Source of the DNA: Bacillota bacterium
GTDB taxonomy: Bacteria > Bacillota > JAAYKD01
DNA: 52,602 nt
Direction of reading: 5' to 3'
Assembly (NCBI GenBank): GCA_012522585.1
Contig: JAAYKD010000090.1
Coordinates: 1-52,602, forward strand
Position numbers and translations under genes: made by a program. Below the pieces are notes generated by a model. That model made no database searches. It was not told the origin of the DNA and was given only the letters and a program-made list of their open reading frames with translations. Position 1 is the first letter of the stretch. Every line of letters starts with the position of its first letter. Positions 16,943 to 25,082 of the stretch are shown here, one piece after another.

Positions 16943-17051
16943 CTATGCTCTTCCCTTTAACAAATTGATCGTCTCTGACCAATTTTGAGAATTGAAGATG
17001 GCTGAGCCTGCGACTAGAACATCAGCTCCTGCTTTTCTAATTTCAGCAGCA
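16943..17051 (-). pseudogene. Duplicated 3' end of rpe (gene fragment)
   Basis: A 101-bp block (16951-17051) matches the end of rpe (17074-17174) at 98 positions, by eye; similarity continues weakly to 16941. The offset is 123 bp, a multiple of three, so the copy is in the same frame as rpe: after the rpe TGA, 40 sense codons follow before TAG (16943-16945). The copy encodes GAAEIRKAGADVLVAGSAIF and the rest of the Rpe C-terminus, ending KGRA instead of KGKE. It has no start codon or ribosome site of its own. Probably a decayed tandem duplication. Confidence 0.88.
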
Positions 17052-17065
17052 CCTAAAGATTCTCC

Positions 17066-17716
17066 TCATTCTTTTCCCTTCAGCAAATTGATCGTCTCTG
17101 ACCAATTTTGAGAATTGAAGATGGCTGAGCCTGCGACTAGAACATCGGCTCCTGCTTTTCTAATTTCAGCAGCATTGTCAATATTGACCCCGCCATCTAC
17201 TTCAATTAAGACATCGAGATTATTGGCCTCGATTTTTTCCTTGAGCTGGGCAATTTTTATGAGAGTTGAGGGAATAAACTTTTGCCCACCAAAACCAGGA
17301 TTTACTGACATCAACATGACCTGATCCAATTCCGGCAAGAGGTAATCAAGGTGACTTAAGGGGGAATGCGGGTTTAAAGCTACTCCAGCTTTCAAACCCA
17401 AGCCCTTGATCTGAGCGATCACTCGCTGCAAATGGGCTTGGCCTTCAGCATGAACTACCAAAATATCGGCTCCGGCCTGGGCAAAGTCCTCGATATAACG
17501 CTCAGGTCTTTCAATCATCAAATGGACATCCAAGGGCCTGTTGACCCTGCCTTTTAAGGCTTTTAAGACGGGCAAGCCAAAACTGATGTTAGGAACGAAA
17601 TTGCCGTCCATAACATCGAAATGAATCCAGTCGGCTCCGGCTTCTACAACTTTATTAACATCTCTGAGAAGATAGCCAAAATCGGCTGAAAGTATGGAAG
17701 GTGCGATTAATGTCAT
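17066..17716 (-). CDS. rpe: Ribulose-phosphate 3-epimerase
   Basis: 216 aa, complete TIM barrel. Metal/catalytic motifs: HFDVMDGNFVPNISFG, DVHLMIERP, VMLMSVNPGFGGQKFI and IEVDGGVN. It interconverts ribulose 5-phosphate and xylulose 5-phosphate in the pentose phosphate pathway. The start overlaps the rsgA stop by 4 bp (ATGA). The 3' end is tandemly duplicated just downstream. Confidence 0.97.
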   Translation of the reverse strand: MTLIAPSILSADFGYLLRDVNKVVEAGADWIHFDVMDGNFVPNISFGLPVLKALKGRVNRPLDVHLMIERPERYIEDFAQAGADILVVHAEGQAHLQRVIAQIKGLGLKAGVALNPHSPLSHLDYLLPELDQVMLMSVNPGFGGQKFIPSTLIKIAQLKEKIEANNLDVLIEVDGGVNIDNAAEIRKAGADVLVAGSAIFNSQNWSETINLLKGKE

Positions 17717-18579
17717 GAGTATTGCCCCCGTTTATATTCTTTCATATCAGCCAGAAAGCTGAGATAAAATTCGAATCTGGCTGGACTGATTTTCTTAGCA
17801 TCGACCAATTCTTGGACCGCACATCCAGGTTCGCCTTCGTGCAGGCAAGAGGTGAATTTACATCTATTTAGAGCCGGTCGTAATTCGGGAAAATGCTGAG
17901 CCAAATCTATCGGCTCCACCTTAGGTGTGTCCAAGAGGTAAAAGCCCGGCGTATCGGCAACCAAGCCCCGATCCCAGTCTCCATAGAGCTGGGTATGTCT
18001 GGTGGTATGGCGGCCTCTTTGGATCTTTTCACTGAGCTCCCCTGTTTCCAGTTCATACTCACTATAAAGAGCATTGAGAATACTGGATTTCCCCACTCCT
18101 GAAGGGCCGGCAAAGACTGAGATTTTGCCTTTTAGCTGGCTTTTTAAACCATCTAAGCCCAATCCCTCCAAAGCCGAGATGAGAAATGTCTTATAACCGG
18201 CTAGCTCGTATTCAGCGGCCAGTTCTTGTCCTAATTTTTCGTCAATCAAATCCATTTTCTGTAAAACTATGATGTTTTCAATATTTTCAAGCTCACCCTG
18301 CAAGAGCATCTTTTCTAAGAGCTCCCGATGTAAGGGAGGCGAAACCAAGGTAAAGATCAAAACCTGTTGCTCTACATTGGCTAAAGGAGGTCTGACCAAG
18401 CTGTTCTTTCTTGGTAAAACTTCTTCAATAACGTTTTCTTGACTGTACTTAACCCAATCTCCAACAAAAATACCTGAGGCTTTATGCCTTCCTCTACTTT
18501 GTACCGTAACATGTTCGCCCTCTTTGTTTAAGAGCTCATAAAGGCCTCCGATTCCCTTGGTGACTATGGCTTTTTTCAT
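17713..18579 (-). CDS. rsgA: Small ribosomal subunit biogenesis GTPase RsgA
   Basis: 288 aa. N-terminal OB fold, then a circularly permuted GTPase (G4-type VLQKMDLID before G1 GPSGVGKSSILNAL and G3 DTPGF), and a C-terminal zinc motif RCKFTSCLHEGEPGC (C-x4-C-x-H-x5-C). It checks late 30S assembly. Ribosome site GGAGG lies 4 nt before ATG. It lies between prkC and rpe as in Bacillus. Confidence 0.97.
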   Translation of the reverse strand: MKKAIVTKGIGGLYELLNKEGEHVTVQSRGRHKASGIFVGDWVKYSQENVIEEVLPRKNSLVRPPLANVEQQVLIFTLVSPPLHRELLEKMLLQGELENIENIIVLQKMDLIDEKLGQELAAEYELAGYKTFLISALEGLGLDGLKSQLKGKISVFAGPSGVGKSSILNALYSEYELETGELSEKIQRGRHTTRHTQLYGDWDRGLVADTPGFYLLDTPKVEPIDLAQHFPELRPALNRCKFTSCLHEGEPGCAVQELVDAKKISPARFEFYLSFLADMKEYKRGQYS

Positions 18580-18587
18580 AAAACCTC

Positions 18588-20405
18588 CTAAAATTTTCTG
18601 GAACTTTCCAATCTTCCGTTTCGGTAGATTTCCACCGTGGCAGGAGAAACAATGGGGAATTCTAACTCCAAGGGTTGTTCTCCTTTGAGGTGGGTTCCTT
18701 CATAAACTACTCTGATTGGATAAGTGGCATATTTATCAGTGACCAAAACTTTAATCAAACTCTCTTCATGATCATCAAAGCTAATTGTAATTGTAGCCGT
18801 TTGAGCTCCTTCGTTTCTGGTTATGGAAACAGAAGTGCCAATATCAACTTCCGAATCAGCTCCAGGTTGCTGAGCAGTTACCGTATTCTGCGGCAGGGAA
18901 AGATCGCTGGTCGGAACTATTTCACCTAAGGTAAGACCTTTGGCTTCCAAGGCTTTTTGGGCTTCCTCTATGCTCAAACCGAAGACATCAGGTACCTTGA
19001 CCTTTTGTTTGCCTGCTGAAACTGTCAGAGTGATCTCAGTGCCCAGAGGAACTCTTTTATAGGATTCAGGTTCTTGACTGATCACCTGACCTTCCTCCAC
19101 CGTGGAATTCAAGACTTTGACAACCCTGACCTCAAAACCATCATTTTGCAATTGGGCAATAGCTTCTCTTTCCTTATTGCCAACCAGTAAGGGTACTTGT
19201 TTCATTTCCAAGCCTCTGCTGACCGTCAAATTGACGATTCTTCCTTCTCGGACTTCTGAATTGGCGGTGGGAGTTTGTTTTAAGATTATCCCTTCGGCTT
19301 TATCCTTGTCGTAAATGCTTTCCAGTATTTGATAATTCAAATTGCGCTCATCTAAAATTGCGACGGCGTCGCTCAAAGATTTACCGGTCAAATCTGGCAC
19401 CAAAACGGAATCTCCGCTACTGCTAAAGAGAATACGGTTGATGCCAATGCCTGCCAGTAAGAGTACCAACAAAATGAAGGCAGCTAAAACACCTCGACGC
19501 ATCCAGATAACCTTCTTTCGTCTCAGCTCTGCTTTTTCTATAGAAGTCAGTGGCTTGACTTTACGGGGTCGATTCTCCACTGGGAAAATCCCTGCTTTTT
19601 GGATATTCTCTAAATCTTCCAAGAGGAGTTCAGCGCTTTCATAGCGATCCTCAGGAGCTTTTTCCAAAAGTTTTTCGATGATTGCTTCGATTTCAGGAGG
19701 CAGATCCGGACAATAATCCAATATAGGATCCGGTTCCTCTTGAATATGTTTCAAGGCCAATTCAACTGGGTTTTCTCCGCTAAAAGGAGGTTGGCCGCTC
19801 AACATTTCGTAGATGACTGCTCCCAGAGAATATAGATCAGATTGCTCGTTGATTTGAACCCCTTGAGCTTGCTCCGGAGAAAAATAATGAACCGAACCGA
19901 CAATCGCTCTGGTGTGGATCAGGGTATCATCGTTGACTGTCAGAGCAATGCCAAAATCCGTCAGTTTGAGCTTGCCCTCTTCGTTGATGATCATATTGTG
20001 AGGCTTCAGATCCCGATGGATGACCCCGTGGCCATGAGCATGAACTAAAGCTCTGGTAATTTGAATAGCATATTCCACCGCTTGCTCGTAGCTCATGGGG
20101 CCTTGGTCGATGACCAAATCAAGGGTCTGACCGTGGACGAACTCCATGATGATGTAATAAGGTGGATAATTGACCTGAACATCATAGGTAGCGACCAGAT
20201 TTGGGTGATTTAAGCGCTGGACTGATTCAGCTTCTCTTCTAAAACGCCTTAAAAAATCTTCGTCATTGACGTATTCGTCACGCAAGACCTTGACTGCTAC
20301 TTCTCGATTTAATTTTAAATCCATAGCCTTATAAACAACGGACATGCCGCCACTGCCTACCGGCTCAATAATTTCATAACGTTCTTTTAAAATTTGACCT
20401 ATCAT
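18588..20405 (-). CDS. prkC: PASTA-domain Ser/Thr protein kinase PrkC
   Basis: 605 aa. Hanks-type kinase at residues 1-270: glycine loop GSGGMS (17-22), Lys39, HRD (130-132), DFG (150-152). One membrane helix at about 305-326; three PASTA repeats outside (about 334-397, 401-464, 469-531); then a C-terminal beta-rich segment of about 70 residues. PASTA domains sense muropeptide or lipid II, and the kinase controls cell-wall metabolism. The start overlaps prpC by 4 bp. IreB at 4.1-4.4 kb is a likely substrate by analogy with Enterococcus. Confidence 0.97.
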   Translation of the reverse strand: MIGQILKERYEIIEPVGSGGMSVVYKAMDLKLNREVAVKVLRDEYVNDEDFLRRFRREAESVQRLNHPNLVATYDVQVNYPPYYIIMEFVHGQTLDLVIDQGPMSYEQAVEYAIQITRALVHAHGHGVIHRDLKPHNMIINEEGKLKLTDFGIALTVNDDTLIHTRAIVGSVHYFSPEQAQGVQINEQSDLYSLGAVIYEMLSGQPPFSGENPVELALKHIQEEPDPILDYCPDLPPEIEAIIEKLLEKAPEDRYESAELLLEDLENIQKAGIFPVENRPRKVKPLTSIEKAELRRKKVIWMRRGVLAAFILLVLLLAGIGINRILFSSSGDSVLVPDLTGKSLSDAVAILDERNLNYQILESIYDKDKAEGIILKQTPTANSEVREGRIVNLTVSRGLEMKQVPLLVGNKEREAIAQLQNDGFEVRVVKVLNSTVEEGQVISQEPESYKRVPLGTEITLTVSAGKQKVKVPDVFGLSIEEAQKALEAKGLTLGEIVPTSDLSLPQNTVTAQQPGADSEVDIGTSVSITRNEGAQTATITISFDDHEESLIKVLVTDKYATYPIRVVYEGTHLKGEQPLELEFPIVSPATVEIYRNGRLESSRKF

Positions 20406-21175
20406 GCTTGTTCACCCACCTCGACGTATTTGGCCAGGACAACGGTTATATTATCCTCGCCACCTCTTGAATTAGCTAAATCAACAAGCTCTTGAGCCGT
20501 TTCTTGTGGGTCCTCCATATTTGCCAGATAAGTTATAAGTTCACTGTCCTCGACTAAATTATAAAGACCATCGCTGCACAAAAGTAAAACCGAATCATGG
20601 GTCAATTCCAAGATTTTCAGCTCCGGTGCCAGCTTAGCATCATAACCTAAGCTTTGGATTAAAATATTGCGGTTAGGGTGAGTTTTAGCTTCTTCTTTGC
20701 TTATTTTACCACTGCGCAAAAGTTCTCCGGCCCAGGAATGGTCTCCGGAAATCTGAAAAAGGTTTTCGCCGTTATAATGATAAAACCTACTGTCCCCAAT
20801 ATGCAGCATAAAGAGCAAGCGATCCTTTTCCAAAACTGCCGTTAAAGTGGTTCCCATGGAATCATAACGGATATCCTGGCTAGCTGCATCCAAGATCTTC
20901 TCATTTAAATAAAAAGCCAAATCCTTTAAAGCCTGGGGCCAGAAGAGCAGATCATCCTGATAATCTTCAGCTAATTTTTCTTCAATCCATTCAACCGAAA
21001 GCTGAATAGCCATTTTACTGGCCGTATCCCCACCCAGATAACCTCCGATGCCATCGGCTACTGCCAGGAAATATAATGAATTTTTGTTTTCTAGGCGACC
21101 TGCATAAAAACTATCCTGATTATTTGCTCGTACCTGACCTCGGTGGGTGGACGAACCATATTTCAATACAATCAT
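20402..21175 (-). CDS. prpC: PP2C-type protein phosphatase PrpC (Stp)
   Basis: 257 aa. PPM phosphatase motifs: RANNQDSF, AVADGIGGYLGGD, GTTLTAVL, HIGDSRFYHY, LLLCSDGLYNLV and GGEDNITVVL, covering the metal-binding aspartates. It opposes PrkC by dephosphorylating the kinase and its targets. It overlaps prkC by 4 bp (ATGA), fixing the stoichiometry. Confidence 0.96.
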   Translation of the reverse strand: MIVLKYGSSTHRGQVRANNQDSFYAGRLENKNSLYFLAVADGIGGYLGGDTASKMAIQLSVEWIEEKLAEDYQDDLLFWPQALKDLAFYLNEKILDAASQDIRYDSMGTTLTAVLEKDRLLFMLHIGDSRFYHYNGENLFQISGDHSWAGELLRSGKISKEEAKTHPNRNILIQSLGYDAKLAPELKILELTHDSVLLLCSDGLYNLVEDSELITYLANMEDPQETAQELVDLANSRGGEDNITVVLAKYVEVGEQA

Positions 21176-21191
21176 AGTTTCAAATCCCTTT

Positions 21192-22229
21192 CTACAAGAA
21201 TTTCCCTCTCAGCTGACCGCAGGCAGCATCAATATCCGTGCCCATTTCTCTTCTGATTGTGGTTTCAATACCCTGATCATTTAAAATTTGAGCGAATTTA
21301 TTTATCTTTTCCTTGGAACTGCGTCTCAAATTATTGCCTTCGATGGGGTTCAAAGGAATTAAATTGACCATGGCCAGCATACCTTTGATTTTCTGGGCCA
21401 ATTCCAGAGCATCTTTTTCTCTGTCATTGACTCCGTCGATCAGATTGTATTCAAAGGTCAGCCGTCTCCTAGTCTGATCTGTATAATCTCTCAAGGCTTT
21501 GAGCAAATCATCGATGGGATAGCGTTTAGCGATGGGCATGATCTGGCTGCGCAATTTATCGTTGGGAGCATGCAAGCTGATGGATAGATTGATGGGTAAA
21601 TCTTCTTTTTGCAAGAGGCGTATTTGAGGAATCAGGCCACAAGTGGAAATACTGATATGTCTGTAGCCGATACCAAGACCCCAAGCTGCATTGGCTCTTT
21701 TGATAAATTTAATCATTTCAGAATAATTATCCAAAGGTTCTCCCATACCCATTAAAACCAGATGGCTGATTCTAGTTCCGTCAATTTGATCACGCAATTG
21801 TAAGACCTGAGCCATCATCTCACCGGCAGTTAAATTCCTTTTAAACCCTGCCTGACCGGTGGCACAGAAGGTGCAGCCCATTTTACAACCCACCTGAGTT
21901 GAAACACAGACTGAATTGCCATAGCTATATTGCATTAAAACCGTTTCGATAATTTCTCCGTCTTGAAGCTCCAAAAGTGCTTTTTTAACCGGATCTCTTT
22001 TTGATTCTGCCAGGCTATATAGATTAGGCATGCCGATTTTCGTCTGTTCAGCCAGCTTTTCCCTTAAAGCAAGGGAAAAATTAGTCATCTCAGCAAAATC
22101 GAAGACACCTTTTTTGTAGATCCAATCGGCTAATTGTCGAGCTCTGAATTTTGATTCGCCTAAGGCAACCATGGTGGCTTCCATTTCCTCTAAATCCAGC
22201 TCCAGCCAATCCTTAAAATTTTCTGTCAT
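21192..22229 (-). CDS. rlmN: Dual-specificity 23S rRNA/tRNA adenine-C2 methyltransferase RlmN
   Basis: 345 aa. Radical SAM CxxxCxxC in VGCKMGCTFCATGQAGFKRNL, and the C-terminal catalytic cysteine in GTDIDAACGQLRG. It methylates A2503 of 23S rRNA and A37 of some tRNAs and needs a [4Fe-4S] cluster. Operon with rsmB upstream (7 bp) and prpC downstream (16 bp). Confidence 0.97.
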   Translation of the reverse strand: MTENFKDWLELDLEEMEATMVALGESKFRARQLADWIYKKGVFDFAEMTNFSLALREKLAEQTKIGMPNLYSLAESKRDPVKKALLELQDGEIIETVLMQYSYGNSVCVSTQVGCKMGCTFCATGQAGFKRNLTAGEMMAQVLQLRDQIDGTRISHLVLMGMGEPLDNYSEMIKFIKRANAAWGLGIGYRHISISTCGLIPQIRLLQKEDLPINLSISLHAPNDKLRSQIMPIAKRYPIDDLLKALRDYTDQTRRRLTFEYNLIDGVNDREKDALELAQKIKGMLAMVNLIPLNPIEGNNLRRSSKEKINKFAQILNDQGIETTIRREMGTDIDAACGQLRGKFL

Positions 22230-22236
22230 ATTATCC

Positions 22237-23565
22237 TCATTTCAACTTTGTCAGCAAAGCCATAAAAAAGCCGTCTCCGCCGCTTAAATTGGGCAAAAGA
22301 TTAAACTGACCAGAACTTTTTTCTAGGCCTTGAAGAGTAGGCACAGAAAAAGGCAATAGCTTGGCTTTGGGTTCATTTTCTAAAAACCATTGAATATTCT
22401 TTTCGTTTTCTTCCCACTCCAAGGAGCAAGTGCTATAGAGCAGATGGCCTCCCGGTTTTAAATTTTTAAAACCACTTTCTAAGAGTTCTTTTTGCAATTG
22501 GCTCAGCTCTAGAATTTGTTGGTAGGATTTCTTCCACCTGGCATCTGGTTTGCGACCTAAAACACCGGTGCCGCTGCAGGGGGCATCCAAAAGAATTTTA
22601 TCATAGGGTTCTGCCAACCATTTTGTGGCATCTTGAAGGTAAGGTTTTGTATTTTCTACTCCCAGAGTTTGTAAATTTCTCTTTAAAGCTCTGAAACGCC
22701 CGGGGTGCAATTCAAGAGCATGAATTTCACCTTGGTAGCCCATGAGAGCAGCCAAATGGCTGGTTTTTCCTCCCGGAGCTGCACACATATCCAAAACCCT
22801 TTCATCTGGCTTGGGTTTGATAATATCTACTATCAGCATGGTTCCTAGATCCTGCAAGTTGAGCCAACCCAATTGGAAAAATTTATTAAAATCAGACAAA
22901 CTGCCCGAAAGGATATAGGCCGTTTCATTGAGCTCACTTTTTTCGTAAAGCAAGCCCTTCTGTTCCAGCTCTGCTTCCAATTCTGCGGCTGTAACTTTTA
23001 GAGTATTGAGGCGAGCGTAGACTCTGGGCTGTTCTTGATTGATCTTTAAAAAAGCTTCCGTTGTCTCGGGACCATATCTTTTCAGCCAGCGCTGAATCAT
23101 CCAAAGAGGATGGGAGTATTCTATGGATAAATGGCCTGTCAGGCCTTTTTTGCTTTTTATGGAAAAACCCTCGTGAGCTGCTGCCCGGCGCAAAACAGCG
23201 TTGGTCAAACCGGTTGCTTTTCTTTCTTCCTTTTTGATCAGTTCGACAGTTTCCATGACGGCAGCATGGGGAGGAATTCCATCTAAAAAATGGATTTGAT
23301 ACAAGCCTAGACGCAAAGCAGTCTGGACTTTCAAGGAAAGGCTGTTAAAAGGTCTATTCACCCATTTTTGCAGAAAAAAATCCAAGTAAAGGCGGTTCTT
23401 TAAAACTCCATTGACTAATTCACTGAACAAGGGACGCTCAATTGGAGCAAGCCCCTTTTCTCTCATCATTTCCTGAACTAAAGGGCTTAAAAAAGCACCT
23501 TCTTCGACTCGTAAGAGCACCTGAAAGGCTGCTTGACGAGCATTCATCTTTACAGATTTTGACAT
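22237..23565 (-). CDS. rsmB: 16S rRNA cytosine-967 C5-methyltransferase RsmB
   Basis: 442 aa. N-terminal NusB-like domain (ARQAAFQVLLRVEEGAFLSP), linker, and C-terminal SAM methyltransferase with DMCAAPGGKTSHLA, LDAPCSGTGVLGRKPD and YSTCSLEWEENE (both catalytic cysteines). It modifies C967 in helix 31. It lies 1 bp after fmt and 7 bp before rlmN. Confidence 0.96.
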   Translation of the reverse strand: MSKSVKMNARQAAFQVLLRVEEGAFLSPLVQEMMREKGLAPIERPLFSELVNGVLKNRLYLDFFLQKWVNRPFNSLSLKVQTALRLGLYQIHFLDGIPPHAAVMETVELIKKEERKATGLTNAVLRRAAAHEGFSIKSKKGLTGHLSIEYSHPLWMIQRWLKRYGPETTEAFLKINQEQPRVYARLNTLKVTAAELEAELEQKGLLYEKSELNETAYILSGSLSDFNKFFQLGWLNLQDLGTMLIVDIIKPKPDERVLDMCAAPGGKTSHLAALMGYQGEIHALELHPGRFRALKRNLQTLGVENTKPYLQDATKWLAEPYDKILLDAPCSGTGVLGRKPDARWKKSYQQILELSQLQKELLESGFKNLKPGGHLLYSTCSLEWEENEKNIQWFLENEPKAKLLPFSVPTLQGLEKSSGQFNLLPNLSGGDGFFMALLTKLK

Positions 23566-23566
23566 C

Positions 23567-24529
23567 TTAGTTTTCCTTTAATTTATTGGTCAAAAGAGTG
23601 CCCAGGGCAATGGGGTTACCTCTTAAAAAGACATCATAATCCATTGCTCTCTTGCCGGCAGGTTGTACTTTCTCCAAGGCTAAAACACCTTGAGCACAGG
23701 CTACGTGCAAACCATCCTGATCGGCTTTGATAATTTCACCTGGAATGCCCTTTTTGGCATTTTCATCGATAACTCTGACTTGCCAGATTTTCAGCAATTT
23801 CCCCTCCAGATGAACTATAGCTCCAGGCATGGGGCTCAATCCTCTGATCTGGTCCTTTAGTTCTTCGGCCCTATGATTGAAATCTATTTCTTGGTCAGTT
23901 CGCTCTATATGAGGTGCGTAGGTGACCATTTTTTCATCTTGAGCTTGAGGCCTGATTTTACCTTGAATAAAAGCTTCCATAGTTTGTAGCATGACTCGAG
24001 CTGCCAACTCTTTTAACCGAGCGTAAACAGAACCATAATCTTCATATTCGCCAATCTCTATTCTCTCCTGCAGGAGAATGTCTCCTCCATCCAATTCATC
24101 GATCATAAACATGGAAGTTATGCCGGTTTTCTTTTCCCCGGCAAAGATCGCTCTTTGAATCGGAGCACTGCCTCTATATTTGGGCAATAAGGAGGCGTGT
24201 AAATTGAAGGCAGCAATTTTAGCCCCTTGAATTATCTCCTGAGGCAAGAGCAGTCCGTAGGCTGCTGTGATGATGAAATCTGGTTGATAGGAGAGGACTT
24301 CTTCTTGAATTTCTGCTTCAAGCAGGCTTTCAGGTTGAAACATTTTTAAACCCAGGCTCTCAGCCAGTTTTTTAACCGGAGGAGCCTGTACTCTCAGCCC
24401 TCTTCCGCTTTGTCGGTCAGGTTGCGACATGACCAAAACAACTTCATATTCTGGATCTGCCGCCAAAGCTTCTAGGCAAGGCAGAGCAAAATCAGGGGTG
24501 CCCATGAATATAACTCTGTGCTTTTTCAT
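23567..24529 (-). CDS. fmt: Methionyl-tRNA formyltransferase
   Basis: 320 aa. N-terminal transformylase domain: FMGTPDFALPCLEAL, FNLHASLLPKYRGSAPIQ with catalytic Asn/His, and LDGGDILLQ with the catalytic Asp; then the C-terminal tRNA-binding domain. It formylates initiator Met-tRNA; its partner def lies immediately upstream. Ribosome site AAGGGGG. Confidence 0.97.
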   Translation of the reverse strand: MKKHRVIFMGTPDFALPCLEALAADPEYEVVLVMSQPDRQSGRGLRVQAPPVKKLAESLGLKMFQPESLLEAEIQEEVLSYQPDFIITAAYGLLLPQEIIQGAKIAAFNLHASLLPKYRGSAPIQRAIFAGEKKTGITSMFMIDELDGGDILLQERIEIGEYEDYGSVYARLKELAARVMLQTMEAFIQGKIRPQAQDEKMVTYAPHIERTDQEIDFNHRAEELKDQIRGLSPMPGAIVHLEGKLLKIWQVRVIDENAKKGIPGEIIKADQDGLHVACAQGVLALEKVQPAGKRAMDYDVFLRGNPIALGTLLTNKLKEN

Positions 24530-24554
24530 CCGTTTTTACCCCCTTTAATTGAGT

Positions 24555-25055
24555 TCAATCTTTAAGCGCCACTTGGTCGCTCACAGACTCTTCTTCTTCA
24601 GCTTCCGGGTCAGTAAATCTGATTATCTTATCGATAAATACTTCTCCATTAACATGGTCAATTTCATGTTGGAAAATAACCGCCAAACGCCCCTCAGCAT
24701 CTATTGCTACTTCTTCTCCTTGAGGGTTCAAGGCCTTTACTTTGATAATCTTGCTTCTTTTGACTTCGCCCCAGACGCCGGGGAAGCTCAAGCATCCCTC
24801 TTCAGTGACAATCTCCCCTTCTCTTTCCATAATTTCAGGGTTGATCAATTGATAGAGGGTGTCCTGCCATTGCACAACGATGACTTTTCTCGAGATGCCC
24901 ACCTGAGGAGCTGCTAAACCCACTCCATTATGATAGTGCATGGTTTCAACCATATCCTCCAAAAGCCTCAAGGTGCCTGCGGTAATTTTTTTAATCGGCG
25001 CTGCCGGTTTTCTTAAAACCTCAGCATCGTTATATCGTAAAAATCTAATAGCCAT
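24555..25055 (-). CDS. def: Peptide deformylase
   Basis: 166 aa. Three metalloenzyme motifs: GVGLAAPQV, EGCLSFPGVWG (metal Cys) and QHEIDHVNGEVF (two metal His and the catalytic Glu). It removes the formyl group that Fmt adds. It lies between priA and fmt. The C-terminus ends in an acidic tail of about 15 residues after the core. Confidence 0.96.
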   Translation of the reverse strand: MAIRFLRYNDAEVLRKPAAPIKKITAGTLRLLEDMVETMHYHNGVGLAAPQVGISRKVIVVQWQDTLYQLINPEIMEREGEIVTEEGCLSFPGVWGEVKRSKIIKVKALNPQGEEVAIDAEGRLAVIFQHEIDHVNGEVFIDKIIRFTDPEAEEEESVSDQVALKD

Positions 25056-25082
25056 CTCTAACTCCTAATCTAGTAAATAATC

